From the NCBI GenBank assembly GCA_958295685.1, contig OY282365.1, positions 1,984,001 through 2,048,000 of the forward strand: 64,000 nucleotides of DNA, read 5' to 3'. The DNA comes from an uncultured Dehalococcoidia bacterium (GTDB lineage: Bacteria; Chloroflexota; Dehalococcoidia; Lucifugimonadales; CATQGZ01). Of this stretch, positions 43,524 to 51,828 are shown in pieces (positions within the stretch are counted from its first letter, which is position 1; each line of letters starts with the position of its first letter). Below the pieces are notes generated by a model, which saw only the letters and a list, made by a program, of their open reading frames with translations, made no database searches and was not told the DNA's origin. The position numbers and the translations under genes are program-made.

Positions 43524-44216
43524 TCATCCTGCCGCATGTGCTATCGCCGATTGGAAGATGATGCGTCCGTCGGTGGCGCCCAGTATTTGTTCGCAGCAAC
43601 GTTCGGGGTGCGGCATCATGCCGAGGACGTTGCCGCGTTTGTTGGTGATGCCTGCGATGTTTCGGGCGGAGCCGTTTGGGTTGGCGGTCCGGTGGAGTTG
43701 ACCGTTTGGGGTGGAGTATCTGAGGGCGACCTGTCCGTTGGCCTCGAGGCTGTCGAGGGTGGGGTCGTCGGCGTAGAATCTGCCCTCGCCGTGTGAGATG
43801 GGTATGCGGAGCACCTGGCCGTGGGTTCCGGCTGCGGTGAAGGGGCCTGCGGCGGTTTCGATTCGGACGTTGACCCACTGGCATCTGAATTGGAGGTGGT
43901 CGTTGCGTGTGAGGGTTCCGGGGAGGAGTCCGGCTTCGCAGAGAATCTGGAAACCGTTGCAGATGCCGAGTACGAGGCCGCCTGCGTCGGCGAAGCGGGC
44001 GACGGCTTTCATGACGGGGGAGAAGCGTGCGAGGGCGCCGGCCCTGAGGTAGTCGCCGTATGAGAAGCCGCCTGGGAGTATGAGGCAGTCGTAGCCGGAG
44101 AGGTCGGTGTCCCTGTGCCAGACGTATTGGACGGGCTGTCGTAGGACCTGGTCTATGACGTGGAAGCAGTCGGCGTCGCTCCAGGTGCCGGGGAATACGA
44201 GGACTCCGAACTTCAC
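43524..44216 (-). CDS. purQ: Phosphoribosylformylglycinamidine synthase, glutaminase subunit
   Basis: The 230-residue class I glutamine amidotransferase has the triad: nucleophile in L-G-I-C-N-G-F-Q near residue 86, and M-M-P-H-P-E-R near 204 with His and Glu. The oxyanion loop is L-P-G-G-F-S-Y-G-D near 47. It supplies ammonia to PurL. It is the third gene of a gltX-yqeY-purQ run (gaps of 15 and 23 nt). Its 3' end has been copied twice into the lipoprotein cluster. Confidence 0.96.
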   Translation of the reverse strand: MKFGVLVFPGTWSDADCFHVIDQVLRQPVQYVWHRDTDLSGYDCLILPGGFSYGDYLRAGALARFSPVMKAVARFADAGGLVLGICNGFQILCEAGLLPGTLTRNDHLQFRCQWVNVRIETAAGPFTAAGTHGQVLRIPISHGEGRFYADDPTLDSLEANGQVALRYSTPNGQLHRTANPNGSARNIAGITNKRGNVLGMMPHPERCCEQILGATDGRIIFQSAIAHAAG

Positions 44217-44239
44217 GGGGCGGGCCGTGCGGGGGGCGG

Positions 44240-44695
44240 TCAGGCGCTCATGGCGCGGAGGAGGTCCGAGGCGAGTCGGTTGACTTCTCGGCCGTCGGCC
44301 CTGCCGCGCACTTTGGGCATCACGGCGCCCATGACCTTGCCCACGTCGCGTGGGCCTGCGGCGCCGGTCTGCGCGATGGCGGCGCGGACGGTTTCGGCCA
44401 GTTCGTCGGCGGACATCTGCGCGGGGAGGTATTCCATGATCACGGCCAGTTCGGCCTTTTCCTTTTGGACGAGGTCGGCGCGGTGGGCGGTCTCGAAGGC
44501 CTCGATGGAGTCGCGGCGCTGCTGGGCCTGGCGTCCGAGGAGGCGCAGGGTGGCTTCGTCGTCCAGGGCGGCGCGGTCGGCGATTTCCTGGTTGTGGATT
44601 TCCGAGCGTAGCAGCCGGATGACGGAGCGGCGGGTGACGTCGCCGCTTCGCATGGCGGCTTTCAGGTCGTGTTCCAGGGTCTGCTTGATGGTCAT
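44240..44695 (-). CDS. yqeY: GatB/YqeY domain-containing protein
   Basis: The 151-residue helical protein matches YqeY: M-T-I-K-Q-T-L-E-H-D-L-K-A-A-M-R, R-S-V-I-R-L-L-R-S-E-I near residue 25, Y-L-P-A-Q-M near 90 and a C-terminal G-x-V-M-G-A-V-M-P-K-V-R-G-R-A-D-G. The family resembles the tail domain of GatB and is often near aminoacyl-tRNA synthetase genes; its exact role is unclear. Here it sits between gltX and purQ. Confidence 0.92.
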   Translation of the reverse strand: MTIKQTLEHDLKAAMRSGDVTRRSVIRLLRSEIHNQEIADRAALDDEATLRLLGRQAQQRRDSIEAFETAHRADLVQKEKAELAVIMEYLPAQMSADELAETVRAAIAQTGAAGPRDVGKVMGAVMPKVRGRADGREVNRLASDLLRAMSA

Positions 44696-44710
44696 GCGGG
44701 CGGAGTATAT

Positions 44711-46198
44711 TCAGCGGCCGGGCGGGGAGTCAACCGCGGGGGAGCGGAGGCGCTCGACGGCTTTGCCGATGGAGGAGAGGGCGCGCTCTCGTCCGAGGAT
44801 TTCCAGGGACTCGAACAGGGGAGGGGCGACGCGGAGTCCTGAGGCGGCGACTCTGATGGAGCCGAATAGCTGGCCGGGCTTGAGGCCGAGTTCCTTCGCC
44901 AGGGGCCTCAAGGCGGCTTCCAGGGTGTCTGCGTCGAAAGGCTGGGCGGCGGTCATCAGCTCGAGCGTTCTTTCCAGGGCGGTGCAGGTGACGGCGCGGT
45001 CCATGCCCTTCTGGATGAGGTCTTCGGTTTCGTAGTCGATCTCGTCTCGGAAGAAGAAGTGGATCAGGGGGGCGGCCTGGTCGAGTGTCTTGATCCTCTC
45101 GGCGATCAGGGGGGCGATGCGAGCGAGCAGGCCGCGCCGGGGCGTGTTGGGTATCTGGGGCGTGGGGTATGCGCGCCAGTATTCGAGGAGGGCGTCGGCG
45201 AGGGCTTCGGGCGTCATGCTTCTGAGGTAGGAGCCGTTGGTCCACAGCAGCTTGTCGCGGTTGAATATGGATGCCGACCTGTTGACTCTGTCTATGGTGA
45301 AGTGGTGTACGAGCTCTTTTCTGGAGAGGATTTCCGTCTTGTCGTCGAGAGACCATCCGAGGAGGGTGAGGAAGTTGAGCATGGCGTCGGGGAGGTAACC
45401 CTGGCGTGGGTATTCGAGGAAGGATGCGGCGCCGTGCCTCTTGCTCAGCTTGGATCTGTCCTGTGCCAGGATTATCGGGAGGTGGGCGAATTTGGGGGGT
45501 GTCCATCCGAGGGCTTTGTAGATGTGGGTGTGGCGGGGCGTGCTGGGGAGCCACTCTTCCGCGCGCAGGACGTGGCTGATGCGCATGGAGTGGTCGTCGA
45601 CGACGTTGGCGAGGTGGTAGGTTGGGTAGCCGTCGGACTTGAGGAGGACGAAGTCTTCGGCGAGGCGGTTTTCGAAGGTGACGCGGCCGCGGATGAGGTC
45701 GTCGACGGCGGTGGAGCCGTCTTGGGGCATTCTGAAGCGCACCACCGGCGTCTGGGAGGCGTCCTCGGGCATGGGGGGTGCGTCCAGGTCACGGCATCGC
45801 CGGTCGTAGCCCGTGTCCCTGTTCTGCCGCGTCTGCCGCTGGCGCAGGTCGGCCAGGCGTTGGGGAGAGCAGTAGCATTTGTAGGCGTCGCCGGAGCCGA
45901 TCAGGTCGTGGGCGGCTTGTCGGTAGAGGTCGAGTCTCTGGGACTGGACATATGGCGCGAAGGGGCCGCCTATGTCCGGTCCTTCGTCCCAGTTGAGACC
46001 GAGCCATCGCAGGGACTGGAGGATGGCTTCGACGGCGCCCTGCACGCTGCGGGCGCGGTCGGTGTCTTCGACTCGGACGACGAAGGCTCCTCCGTGATGG
46101 CGGGCGAAGAGCCAGGTGAAGACGGCGGTGCGGATGTTGCCGACGTGGGGGTCGCCGGTGGGGCTGGGAGCGAACCTTACTCTGACTGGGTGTGTCAT
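44711..46198 (-). CDS. gltX: Glutamyl-tRNA synthetase
   Basis: The 495-residue class I synthetase has HIGH as F-A-P-S-P-T-G-D-P-H-V-G-N near residue 9. A zinc-type cluster C-Y-C-S-P ... Y-D-R-R-C lies near 108-135, and the KMSKS loop is K-L-S-K-R-H-G near 248. The C-terminal anticodon-binding helical domain is complete. As a separate GlnRS is present, this enzyme is probably discriminating (tRNA-Glu only), which is inference. Its ATG overlaps the stop of a leader frame (TGATG at 46200-46196), so its translation may be coupled to that frame. Leader element 5 lies 80-300 nt upstream. Confidence 0.96.
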   Translation of the reverse strand: MTHPVRVRFAPSPTGDPHVGNIRTAVFTWLFARHHGGAFVVRVEDTDRARSVQGAVEAILQSLRWLGLNWDEGPDIGGPFAPYVQSQRLDLYRQAAHDLIGSGDAYKCYCSPQRLADLRQRQTRQNRDTGYDRRCRDLDAPPMPEDASQTPVVRFRMPQDGSTAVDDLIRGRVTFENRLAEDFVLLKSDGYPTYHLANVVDDHSMRISHVLRAEEWLPSTPRHTHIYKALGWTPPKFAHLPIILAQDRSKLSKRHGAASFLEYPRQGYLPDAMLNFLTLLGWSLDDKTEILSRKELVHHFTIDRVNRSASIFNRDKLLWTNGSYLRSMTPEALADALLEYWRAYPTPQIPNTPRRGLLARIAPLIAERIKTLDQAAPLIHFFFRDEIDYETEDLIQKGMDRAVTCTALERTLELMTAAQPFDADTLEAALRPLAKELGLKPGQLFGSIRVAASGLRVAPPLFESLEILGRERALSSIGKAVERLRSPAVDSPPGR

Positions 46199-46461
46199 CA
46201 GAAGTTCAATGTCTCCTGGGGCATTTTAGCATGGGGCGGGGTCAGTGGTCGGTGACCCGGACGGCGGCGGCGGGGTTTTGTCGAAAACTGTCCCAAACTG
46301 TTCCATTTTGTCCCATCTCGTAGCTGAGGGTTCGATTTCGTGGAACAAATGTGGGGCAGTTGTGGAACAGATGCGGGGCACTTGCGGGGCAGATGTGGGA
46401 CAGTTCTGGGACAGGTCTTCAGGGCTGCGAGGTTGGCTGCTGCTGGGCTGACTGCTTCCAT
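46198..46461 (-). CDS. Leader ORF of element 5, overlapping the gltX start
   Basis: An ATG at 46461, exactly 7 nt after the -10, opens an 87-codon frame (M-E-A-V-S-P-A-A-A-N-L) that runs through the 11-nt array and ends at the TGA overlapping the gltX ATG. Element 2 has a related frame of 74 codons (8102-8326). Because the DNA itself is conserved, I cannot tell whether the peptide is under selection. Unusual Pro/Cys/Ser-rich composition follows from the repeat. Confidence 0.4.
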   Translation of the reverse strand: MEAVSPAAANLAALKTCPRTVPHLPRKCPASVPQLPHICSTKSNPQLRDGTKWNSLGQFSTKPRRRRPGHRPLTPPHAKMPQETLNF

Positions 46462-46550
46462 GGAGTAAGTGTAGGACAAGAGTTCGGCGTTGTCAAGGGC
46501 CGGATTGTCTGAATCAGGATTCTCAGGATTGGAGGATTGTCAGGATGGGG
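46277..46550 (-). promoter_or_regulatory. Leader element 5: promoter, 11-nt array, conserved block (upstream of gltX)
   Basis: AATCCTGA boxes (46550-46503) precede -35 TTGACA (46496-46491), a 17-nt spacer and -10 TACACT (46473-46468). The array (46415-46340) has units TGTCCCA/TGTTCCA and a few TGCCCCG. CCCTCAGCTACGAG lies at 46330-46317, and the inverted tail TGGGACA/TGGAACA/TGGGACA reaches 46277. AACTGTCCCA in the array is the exact complement of TGGGACAGTT in the tail. The rest of 46199-46690 shows nothing else recognisable. Confidence 0.75.
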
Positions 46551-46690
46551 AGGCGCGTGCGATTCGTCTGAGGGCGCGGCCTGTGGTCTCGCCGGGATGG
46601 ATTCTCGCTTCGCGGTAGGGGAGCCGCGCGGTGTAGTAACATGGCTGTGCGGGCGCGTTCTGTTCGGCATTGTCTGTGAGGGAGGTTGGA

Positions 46691-47473
46691 ATGGCAGAGT
46701 TCTTCGGCAACCTGGAGCGACTCGCGGCGGATTTGTACCCTTATCGGTGGCCGATCGGGGCGGCCTTCATCGCGGTGGTCTCGGCCGCGCTTTTCTTTGC
46801 GTACCGGCGCGGGTGGCATATCGTCCTGATGGAGCACCGCGCCGCGACTGCGGTGATCGGCATACCTGTGCTGGCCGTATTGGGGTTCGCGGCTTGGGAT
46901 TTGGGTTCGCCGCTGTTCATAAACCGGACGGTGGAGGAGGAGTTTCCGTTCTCGTACGAGGCCACGGTGCCGGATGAGATGGAGCGTGAGGACGTGGAGA
47001 TGGCGATGGCGACTCTGGCCATGGTGGAGACGGCGCCGATGGACGAGGAGATGATGCCCACGATGATGGAGGCGGGGTCGACCTCGGCGTCTCAGTCGGG
47101 CCAGTCGGGGGCGGAGTTGGAGGCGGTGAGGGTGAAGGTGGGCGAGTTCATGGACCAGGACGCTTTCCACAAGGGGAGCGGGACGGCGATCATCTACCGT
47201 ATCGCGGACGGCTCGCTGGCGCTGAGGCTGGAGGATCTGGCCGTGACGAACGGGCCTGATCTACACGTTTTGATCGCGGGCCACCCTGAACCGGACAGGC
47301 GGAGCGACCTGGAGGACGGGGGGTACGTCCACGTGGGGCAGCTGAAGGGGAACCGGGGCAATCAGAACTATGTGATCGAGAGTCTGGACCTGGGTTCCGC
47401 GGGAAGCGTGGTCATCTACTGCATGCCGTTCCAGGTGGTGTTCAGCACGGCGACTCTACAGGATCCGGGATAG
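46691..47473 (+). CDS. Membrane protein with DM13-like domain and Met-rich linker
   Basis: The 260-residue protein has two hydrophobic segments at about residues 18-40 and 50-70. A Met-rich acidic stretch follows (about 95-130), then a C-terminal domain with G-E-F-M-D-Q-D-A-F-H-K-G-S-G-T-A, L-R-L-E-D-L, G-P-D-L-H-V-L and Y-C-M-P-F-Q-V-V-F. These fit the DM13 domain (proposed to carry redox or electron transfer). Start set at 46691 by GAGGGAGG; a GTG at 46670 is also in frame. Located in the membrane with the domain probably outside. Confidence 0.75.
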   Translation: MAEFFGNLERLAADLYPYRWPIGAAFIAVVSAALFFAYRRGWHIVLMEHRAATAVIGIPVLAVLGFAAWDLGSPLFINRTVEEEFPFSYEATVPDEMEREDVEMAMATLAMVETAPMDEEMMPTMMEAGSTSASQSGQSGAELEAVRVKVGEFMDQDAFHKGSGTAIIYRIADGSLALRLEDLAVTNGPDLHVLIAGHPEPDRRSDLEDGGYVHVGQLKGNRGNQNYVIESLDLGSAGSVVIYCMPFQVVFSTATLQDPG

Positions 47474-47521
47474 GCGCGGGGCGGCGGGAGCGCCGGGATC
47501 GGGCGGCGCTCCCCGTCACGT

Positions 47522-48580
47522 CTAGCCGGCCCTCATCGTCTCGCTCTTGCCGCTGGCGACGGACTGAGTCAGTCGGTCGATTACGATGGCGAGGAACACG
47601 ATGGCGAGTCCCGCGAGCAGGCCGTTGCCGGGTTGGTTCTTTTGGAGCGCGCGATTCACGTTGTCGCCAAGGCCGCCGGCGGCGACGAGGCTGGCGATGG
47701 TTACCATGGCGAGGGCCATCATGGTGGTCTGGTTGACGCCGGCCATGATGGTGGGTAGGGCCATCGGTATTTGGACCTTGGTGAGTATCTGCCAAGGGGA
47801 TGAACCGAAGGCTCTGGCGGCCTCGATCGTCTCGTGGGACACCTGGCGTATTCCGAGGTTGGTCAGGCGAATTGCGGGCGGCACGGCGTAGATGATGGTG
47901 GCGAAGATGCCCGCGGGCTTGCCGAGACCGAAGAAGAGGATGCCTGGCAGTAGGTAGACGAAGCTGGGCATGGTCTGCATTCCGTCGAGGATGGGACGCA
48001 TCAGGTTGTCCGCCATTTCGCTGCGGGCGCCGACGACGCCGAGGGGTAGGCCGATCGCCACGGCGATGACGACGGCCACCACCATCAGCGCAACGGTGTC
48101 GATGGTGTTAGACCAGAGGCCCATGAATCCGACGAATAGTAGGGCGAACGAGGTGAAGGCGAGGAGGCCCCATCGGCCGACGGCAAAGGAGAGGAGGGCA
48201 AGCGCGACCACGAGGGCGGGCCATGGCAGCCACTTCAGCACTCTCTCTATGTTGACGAGGGCATAGTTGACGCCCGTGCTGAGGGCGCTGAACAGCCAGT
48301 CTCCTCTCCTGGTCACCCAGTTCACGGCTTCGTCGATGGCTTCGCTGGTGACGTCTCTGACCGACTTGTCGAGTGTAACGGCACCGTCTACGGATTGTTC
48401 GGTGGACACGGTGGTGGGGAAGTCCATCTCCGGGCCCCAGATGATCAGGCTTGCCGCCAACACCAGGATGACGACGACGGCGGCGGCGGCCCGGAGGTAG
48501 AGCGCAGGGATGGATTCCAGGGAGGGGCGCCATGTTTGGGTTTCGGCGTCCGGTCGGGTGTCCTGTGTCTGAGATGCCAC
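47522..48580 (-). CDS. proW: Glycine betaine/proline ABC transporter permease (ProW-like)
   Basis: The 352-residue permease has about eight hydrophobic segments and the binding-protein-dependent transport signature E-A-A-R-A-F-G-S-S-P-W-Q-I-L-T near residue 268, with the P-S-F-V-Y-L-L-P loop before it. It fits the OpuAB/ProW family. GGAGG lies 6 nt before the GTG start at 48580. It follows proV by 137 nt on the same strand. No substrate-binding ProX gene is adjacent. Confidence 0.88.
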   Translation of the reverse strand: MASQTQDTRPDAETQTWRPSLESIPALYLRAAAAVVVILVLAASLIIWGPEMDFPTTVSTEQSVDGAVTLDKSVRDVTSEAIDEAVNWVTRRGDWLFSALSTGVNYALVNIERVLKWLPWPALVVALALLSFAVGRWGLLAFTSFALLFVGFMGLWSNTIDTVALMVVAVVIAVAIGLPLGVVGARSEMADNLMRPILDGMQTMPSFVYLLPGILFFGLGKPAGIFATIIYAVPPAIRLTNLGIRQVSHETIEAARAFGSSPWQILTKVQIPMALPTIMAGVNQTTMMALAMVTIASLVAAGGLGDNVNRALQKNQPGNGLLAGLAIVFLAIVIDRLTQSVASGKSETMRAG

Positions 48581-48717
48581 GTCAAGCCTCCTAATCGGCA
48601 ATCCGGCGTGTCGTTCGGAGCGCAGCGGGGGGAATTCGAAAGGCGTCCGTCATCGGGGGCCGCGCTATCGCTCCGCTCCGCGCTGAATACCGCCGTGAAC
48701 TCTTGAGCGTTACTCGG

Positions 48718-49920
48718 TCAGTTGTCGGCCATGCCTGTGAGCAGGGCGCCCCTTCGAATCTCGCCCAGCAGGCTGCCGTTATCGCCGACCACCGCAATCG
48801 GGTGTTCGGATTGAGCCGCAATCGGGATGAGCTCCTCGATATAGGTGTCGGGGTGGGTGGTCATGGGCTGGGCGCTCGGCACTCCTACCAGGGACCTCTT
48901 GTTCTCGGAGACCAGCGCCACGGCCTGGTCTTCCGTCAGGATTCCCCGAAGGGTGAAGTCTCGATTTATCAGGAACACCTCGTCGACGCCGTGGTCCCGC
49001 ATGGCGTGCAGGGCCACACGGGGGCTCTGCCACTCGTACACTTCGACTTCGGGTTGCTTCATGATGGCCTTGGCCTGGATCACCTTTCCCCTGGAGACGT
49101 CCTTTACGAACTCGGTGACGTAGTCGTCGGAGGGCAGAGTCACGATCTCTTCGGGGGAGCCTTCCTGGACGATTTCTCCGTCGCGCATGATGGCGATGCG
49201 GTCTCCCACCTTGAGGGCTTCGTTCAGGTCGTGTGTGATGAACACCATGGTCTTTTGGAGTTCCGTCTGAAGGGAGATCAGCTCGTCCTGCATCTCTCTG
49301 CGTATGAGTGGGTCGAGGCCGCTGAAGGGTTCGTCCATGAGCAGCACTTCGGAGTCCACGGCGAGGGCCCTGGCGAGACCGATGCGCTGCTGCATCCCGC
49401 CGCTCATCTCGCTGGGGTAGTAGTCTTCCCAGCCCTTGAGGCCGACGGTTTCGACGGCCTTTGCGGCGGCTGTGAGTCTGGCGTCCCTGTCCAGCCCGCG
49501 TATTTCCAGTCCGTAGGCGACGTTGTCCAAGACGCGGCGGTGAGGGAGCAGGGCGTAGTGCTGGAAGACCATCGATATCTTGCTGCGCCGGAACTGCATG
49601 AGCTGCTCCGGGGTGTAGTCGTTGATGTCCTCGCCGTTGAAGCAGACCTGCCCGCTGGTGGCCTCTATGAGTCTGATCAGGCAGCGCACCAGGGTCGACT
49701 TGCCGCTGCCCGACAGCCCCATGACGACGAAGATTTGTCCCGGGTCCACGCTGAAGGACACGTCCCTGAGTCCGACGACCGCGCCCAGTTCGTCCTGTAT
49801 CTCGGCGCGGCTCTTTGAGGCGTACTCGGGCTCGAGGGCGCGCTCCGGCCTGTCGCCGAAGACCTTCCATAGGCTGTTGACCTGTATGTGGGGCTCTTGG
49901 TGCTCGGTCGCCGTGGTCAT
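48718..49920 (-). CDS. proV: Glycine betaine/proline ABC transporter ATPase with CBS domains (ProV-like)
   Basis: The 400-residue ATPase has Walker A G-L-S-G-S-G-K-S near residue 62, Q-loop V-F-Q-H-Y-A, signature S-G-G-M-Q-Q-R near 160, Walker B L-L-M-D-E-P-F-S near 180 and the H-loop I-T-H-D. A pair of CBS-type modules fills about 275-395, as in ProV/OpuAA, where they sense ionic strength. Start at 49920 has GGGAG upstream. Couples ATP hydrolysis to betaine/proline uptake for osmoprotection. Confidence 0.93.
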   Translation of the reverse strand: MTTATEHQEPHIQVNSLWKVFGDRPERALEPEYASKSRAEIQDELGAVVGLRDVSFSVDPGQIFVVMGLSGSGKSTLVRCLIRLIEATSGQVCFNGEDINDYTPEQLMQFRRSKISMVFQHYALLPHRRVLDNVAYGLEIRGLDRDARLTAAAKAVETVGLKGWEDYYPSEMSGGMQQRIGLARALAVDSEVLLMDEPFSGLDPLIRREMQDELISLQTELQKTMVFITHDLNEALKVGDRIAIMRDGEIVQEGSPEEIVTLPSDDYVTEFVKDVSRGKVIQAKAIMKQPEVEVYEWQSPRVALHAMRDHGVDEVFLINRDFTLRGILTEDQAVALVSENKRSLVGVPSAQPMTTHPDTYIEELIPIAAQSEHPIAVVGDNGSLLGEIRRGALLTGMADN

Positions 49921-49960
49921 TGTGGCGTCTCCCAGTCGCGGTAGTCTATCATATAACGTC

Positions 49961-50968
49961 ATGGGGCGGATAGTGGACAGATTCAGAGAGGCGAGGGACA
50001 GGGGAGGCCGGTATCTGCTCGGCCAGGTCCACGAGGACGGGAGCTTCGGGGATCCTGGGCTGGGCGTCACCGAGTATTACAAGGCGCCTGCGGCGCTGGC
50101 GTCGTGCGGTCTGTCGGGGGCTGCCGGCCGCCTCCTGAACTGGGTGAGCCGGAACGGGTTCGCGGAGAACGGCGACTTCGGTCCCAGGCCCCGGGACGGT
50201 CTGAACAGCTACTACTATACCTACTACAACGCCTGGGTGATCAAGGCGGCCCATCGGCTGGGGCGGTTCGATCTGTCGCAGCGTGGGACGGACTTCCTGA
50301 TGAGATTCAGGGACGCAGAGAGCGGCGGCTTCTACTCCAGCGTCACGGAGGGCGGGGCGGAGACCGAGCAGGATCTGTGGGTGGTGAGCGGCAGCGGCTG
50401 GAGCGCCCTGTACACGGGTCGGCTGGACGCGGCCCGGGGGGTCGGCGTGTGGATGAGGCGTCTGATGGAGGCTCAGCCCAACTATCCGGAGGAGATGTGG
50501 ACGGTGTACAGCCGCGCAAGGGGTCTCATCACCGAGGCGCTCGACGGCGACGACTTCCGGTACGTCCTGACCCGCGACGAGTCGCGGGACCAGTCTTTCT
50601 ACCATCCCGGCATCGCGGCGGGTTTCCTGTGCCGCCTGCACATGGCGACGGGGGAGGTGGAGTGGCTCGACCTGGCGCGGGAGTACATGCGGTTCTGCGA
50701 GCACGTGGGGGACTATCACTTCCGCCTGCTCCGGGCGGGCAAGGTCGGGTGGGGGGCGTCGATGCTGTATACCCTGACGGGCGAGGAGAAGTACCGCGAG
50801 ACGGCTATGAGGGTGGGCGACAACCTGATAGCCTCGCAGTCGGACACAGGGGCGTGGGAATGGGCGGAGTCGGGTCGGTCGGGTCCGAGCAACGACGCGA
50901 CGGCCGAGTTGGTTGTGTGGCTGGATGAGATACATCAGGCGGTGGGCGGGGACGGGACGGTCGGCTGA
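49961..50968 (+). CDS. Hypothetical alpha-toroid protein
   Basis: The 335-residue protein opens M-G-R-I-V-D-R-F-R-E-A-R-D-R-G-G-R-Y-L-L-G-Q-V-H-E-D-G-S-F. It has repeated helical segments with G-x-F/W motifs (D-G-S-F-G-D, E-S-G-G-F-Y, T-G-A-W-E-W) at intervals. This looks like an alpha/alpha toroid as in terpene cyclases, prenyltransferase beta-subunits or glucuronyl epimerases, but no catalytic D-x-D-D-T-A is seen. No signal peptide. It is divergent from proV, with starts 40 nt apart, and co-directional with the FAH gene. Confidence 0.65.
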   Translation: MGRIVDRFREARDRGGRYLLGQVHEDGSFGDPGLGVTEYYKAPAALASCGLSGAAGRLLNWVSRNGFAENGDFGPRPRDGLNSYYYTYYNAWVIKAAHRLGRFDLSQRGTDFLMRFRDAESGGFYSSVTEGGAETEQDLWVVSGSGWSALYTGRLDAARGVGVWMRRLMEAQPNYPEEMWTVYSRARGLITEALDGDDFRYVLTRDESRDQSFYHPGIAAGFLCRLHMATGEVEWLDLAREYMRFCEHVGDYHFRLLRAGKVGWGASMLYTLTGEEKYRETAMRVGDNLIASQSDTGAWEWAESGRSGPSNDATAELVVWLDEIHQAVGGDGTVG

Positions 50969-51054
50969 CGGCGTGTGCCGGACGGGACGGCGGGCCCCGT
51001 CTACGGCGTAGAGTATCGGGCGGCTGAGTCCGCCTGATCGAATGGAGGAAGTCG

Positions 51055-51828
51055 ATGAAGTTCACAAGGTTCGAGGCCCACGGAGAGACCGCCTACGGCG
51101 CGGTCGAGGGAGATCTGGTCAGGCAGTTGACGGCTTCTCCGTTCGGTGAGTACGAGGTCACCGATCACGCCCATCCCCTGTCGGAGGTGAGGCTTCTGGC
51201 GCCGGTGACGCCGGGGAAGATCGTTGCGATTGGATTGAACTACAGGAGCCACCTGGACGGCGCAGAGGCTCCGAGTGTTCCCGAGCCCTTCTACAAGACC
51301 TCGACGGCGGTCATTGCGCACGGTGAGGACATCGTGATCCCGACGGAGGCGCTCGAAGGGGGGATCAACGTGCAGGAGGAGGCGGAGTTGTCGGTGGTGA
51401 TCGGTCGGCGGTGCAGACGGGCCACCCGCGCCGAGGCGCTTAGCTACGTTCTCGGCTATACCTGCGGGAACGACGTGAGCGCGCGTCCGTGGCAGTACAA
51501 CGACCTCTCGTGGTGGAGGGGCAAGTCGTCCGACACGTTCGCCCCGCTGGGGCCGTGGATTGCGACCGGTCTGGATCCGGGCAATCTGGCGCTCTCCGCG
51601 CGCGTCAACGGCAGGACGGCGCAGGAGTCGACGACGGCCGATCTGCTGCATGACGTCCCGTCCATCATCGAGTTCGTGAGCAGGGCGGTGACGCTGGAGC
51701 CTGGCGACGTGATCATGACTGGGACGCCGGGGCAGCCCGTGGACATCCACCCCGGGGACATCGTGGAGATCGAGGTGGAGGGTGTGGGCGTTCTGCGGAA
51801 CGGGGTGAGGGCGGAGGCGGTGGTCTAG
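51055..51828 (+). CDS. Fumarylacetoacetate hydrolase family protein
   Basis: The 257-residue protein has the FAH fold signs: I-V-A-I-G-L-N-Y-R-S-H near residue 58, E-E-A-E-L-S-V-V-I-G near 103 (metal Glu), G-N-D-V-S-A-R near 138 and G-D-V-I-M-T-G-T-P near 220. Enzymes of this group hydrolyse or decarboxylate acylpyruvates and hydroxymuconates. GGAGGAAG lies before the ATG. It ends 4 nt inside the convergent ccdA-like gene. Confidence 0.9.
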   Translation: MKFTRFEAHGETAYGAVEGDLVRQLTASPFGEYEVTDHAHPLSEVRLLAPVTPGKIVAIGLNYRSHLDGAEAPSVPEPFYKTSTAVIAHGEDIVIPTEALEGGINVQEEAELSVVIGRRCRRATRAEALSYVLGYTCGNDVSARPWQYNDLSWWRGKSSDTFAPLGPWIATGLDPGNLALSARVNGRTAQESTTADLLHDVPSIIEFVSRAVTLEPGDVIMTGTPGQPVDIHPGDIVEIEVEGVGVLRNGVRAEAVV

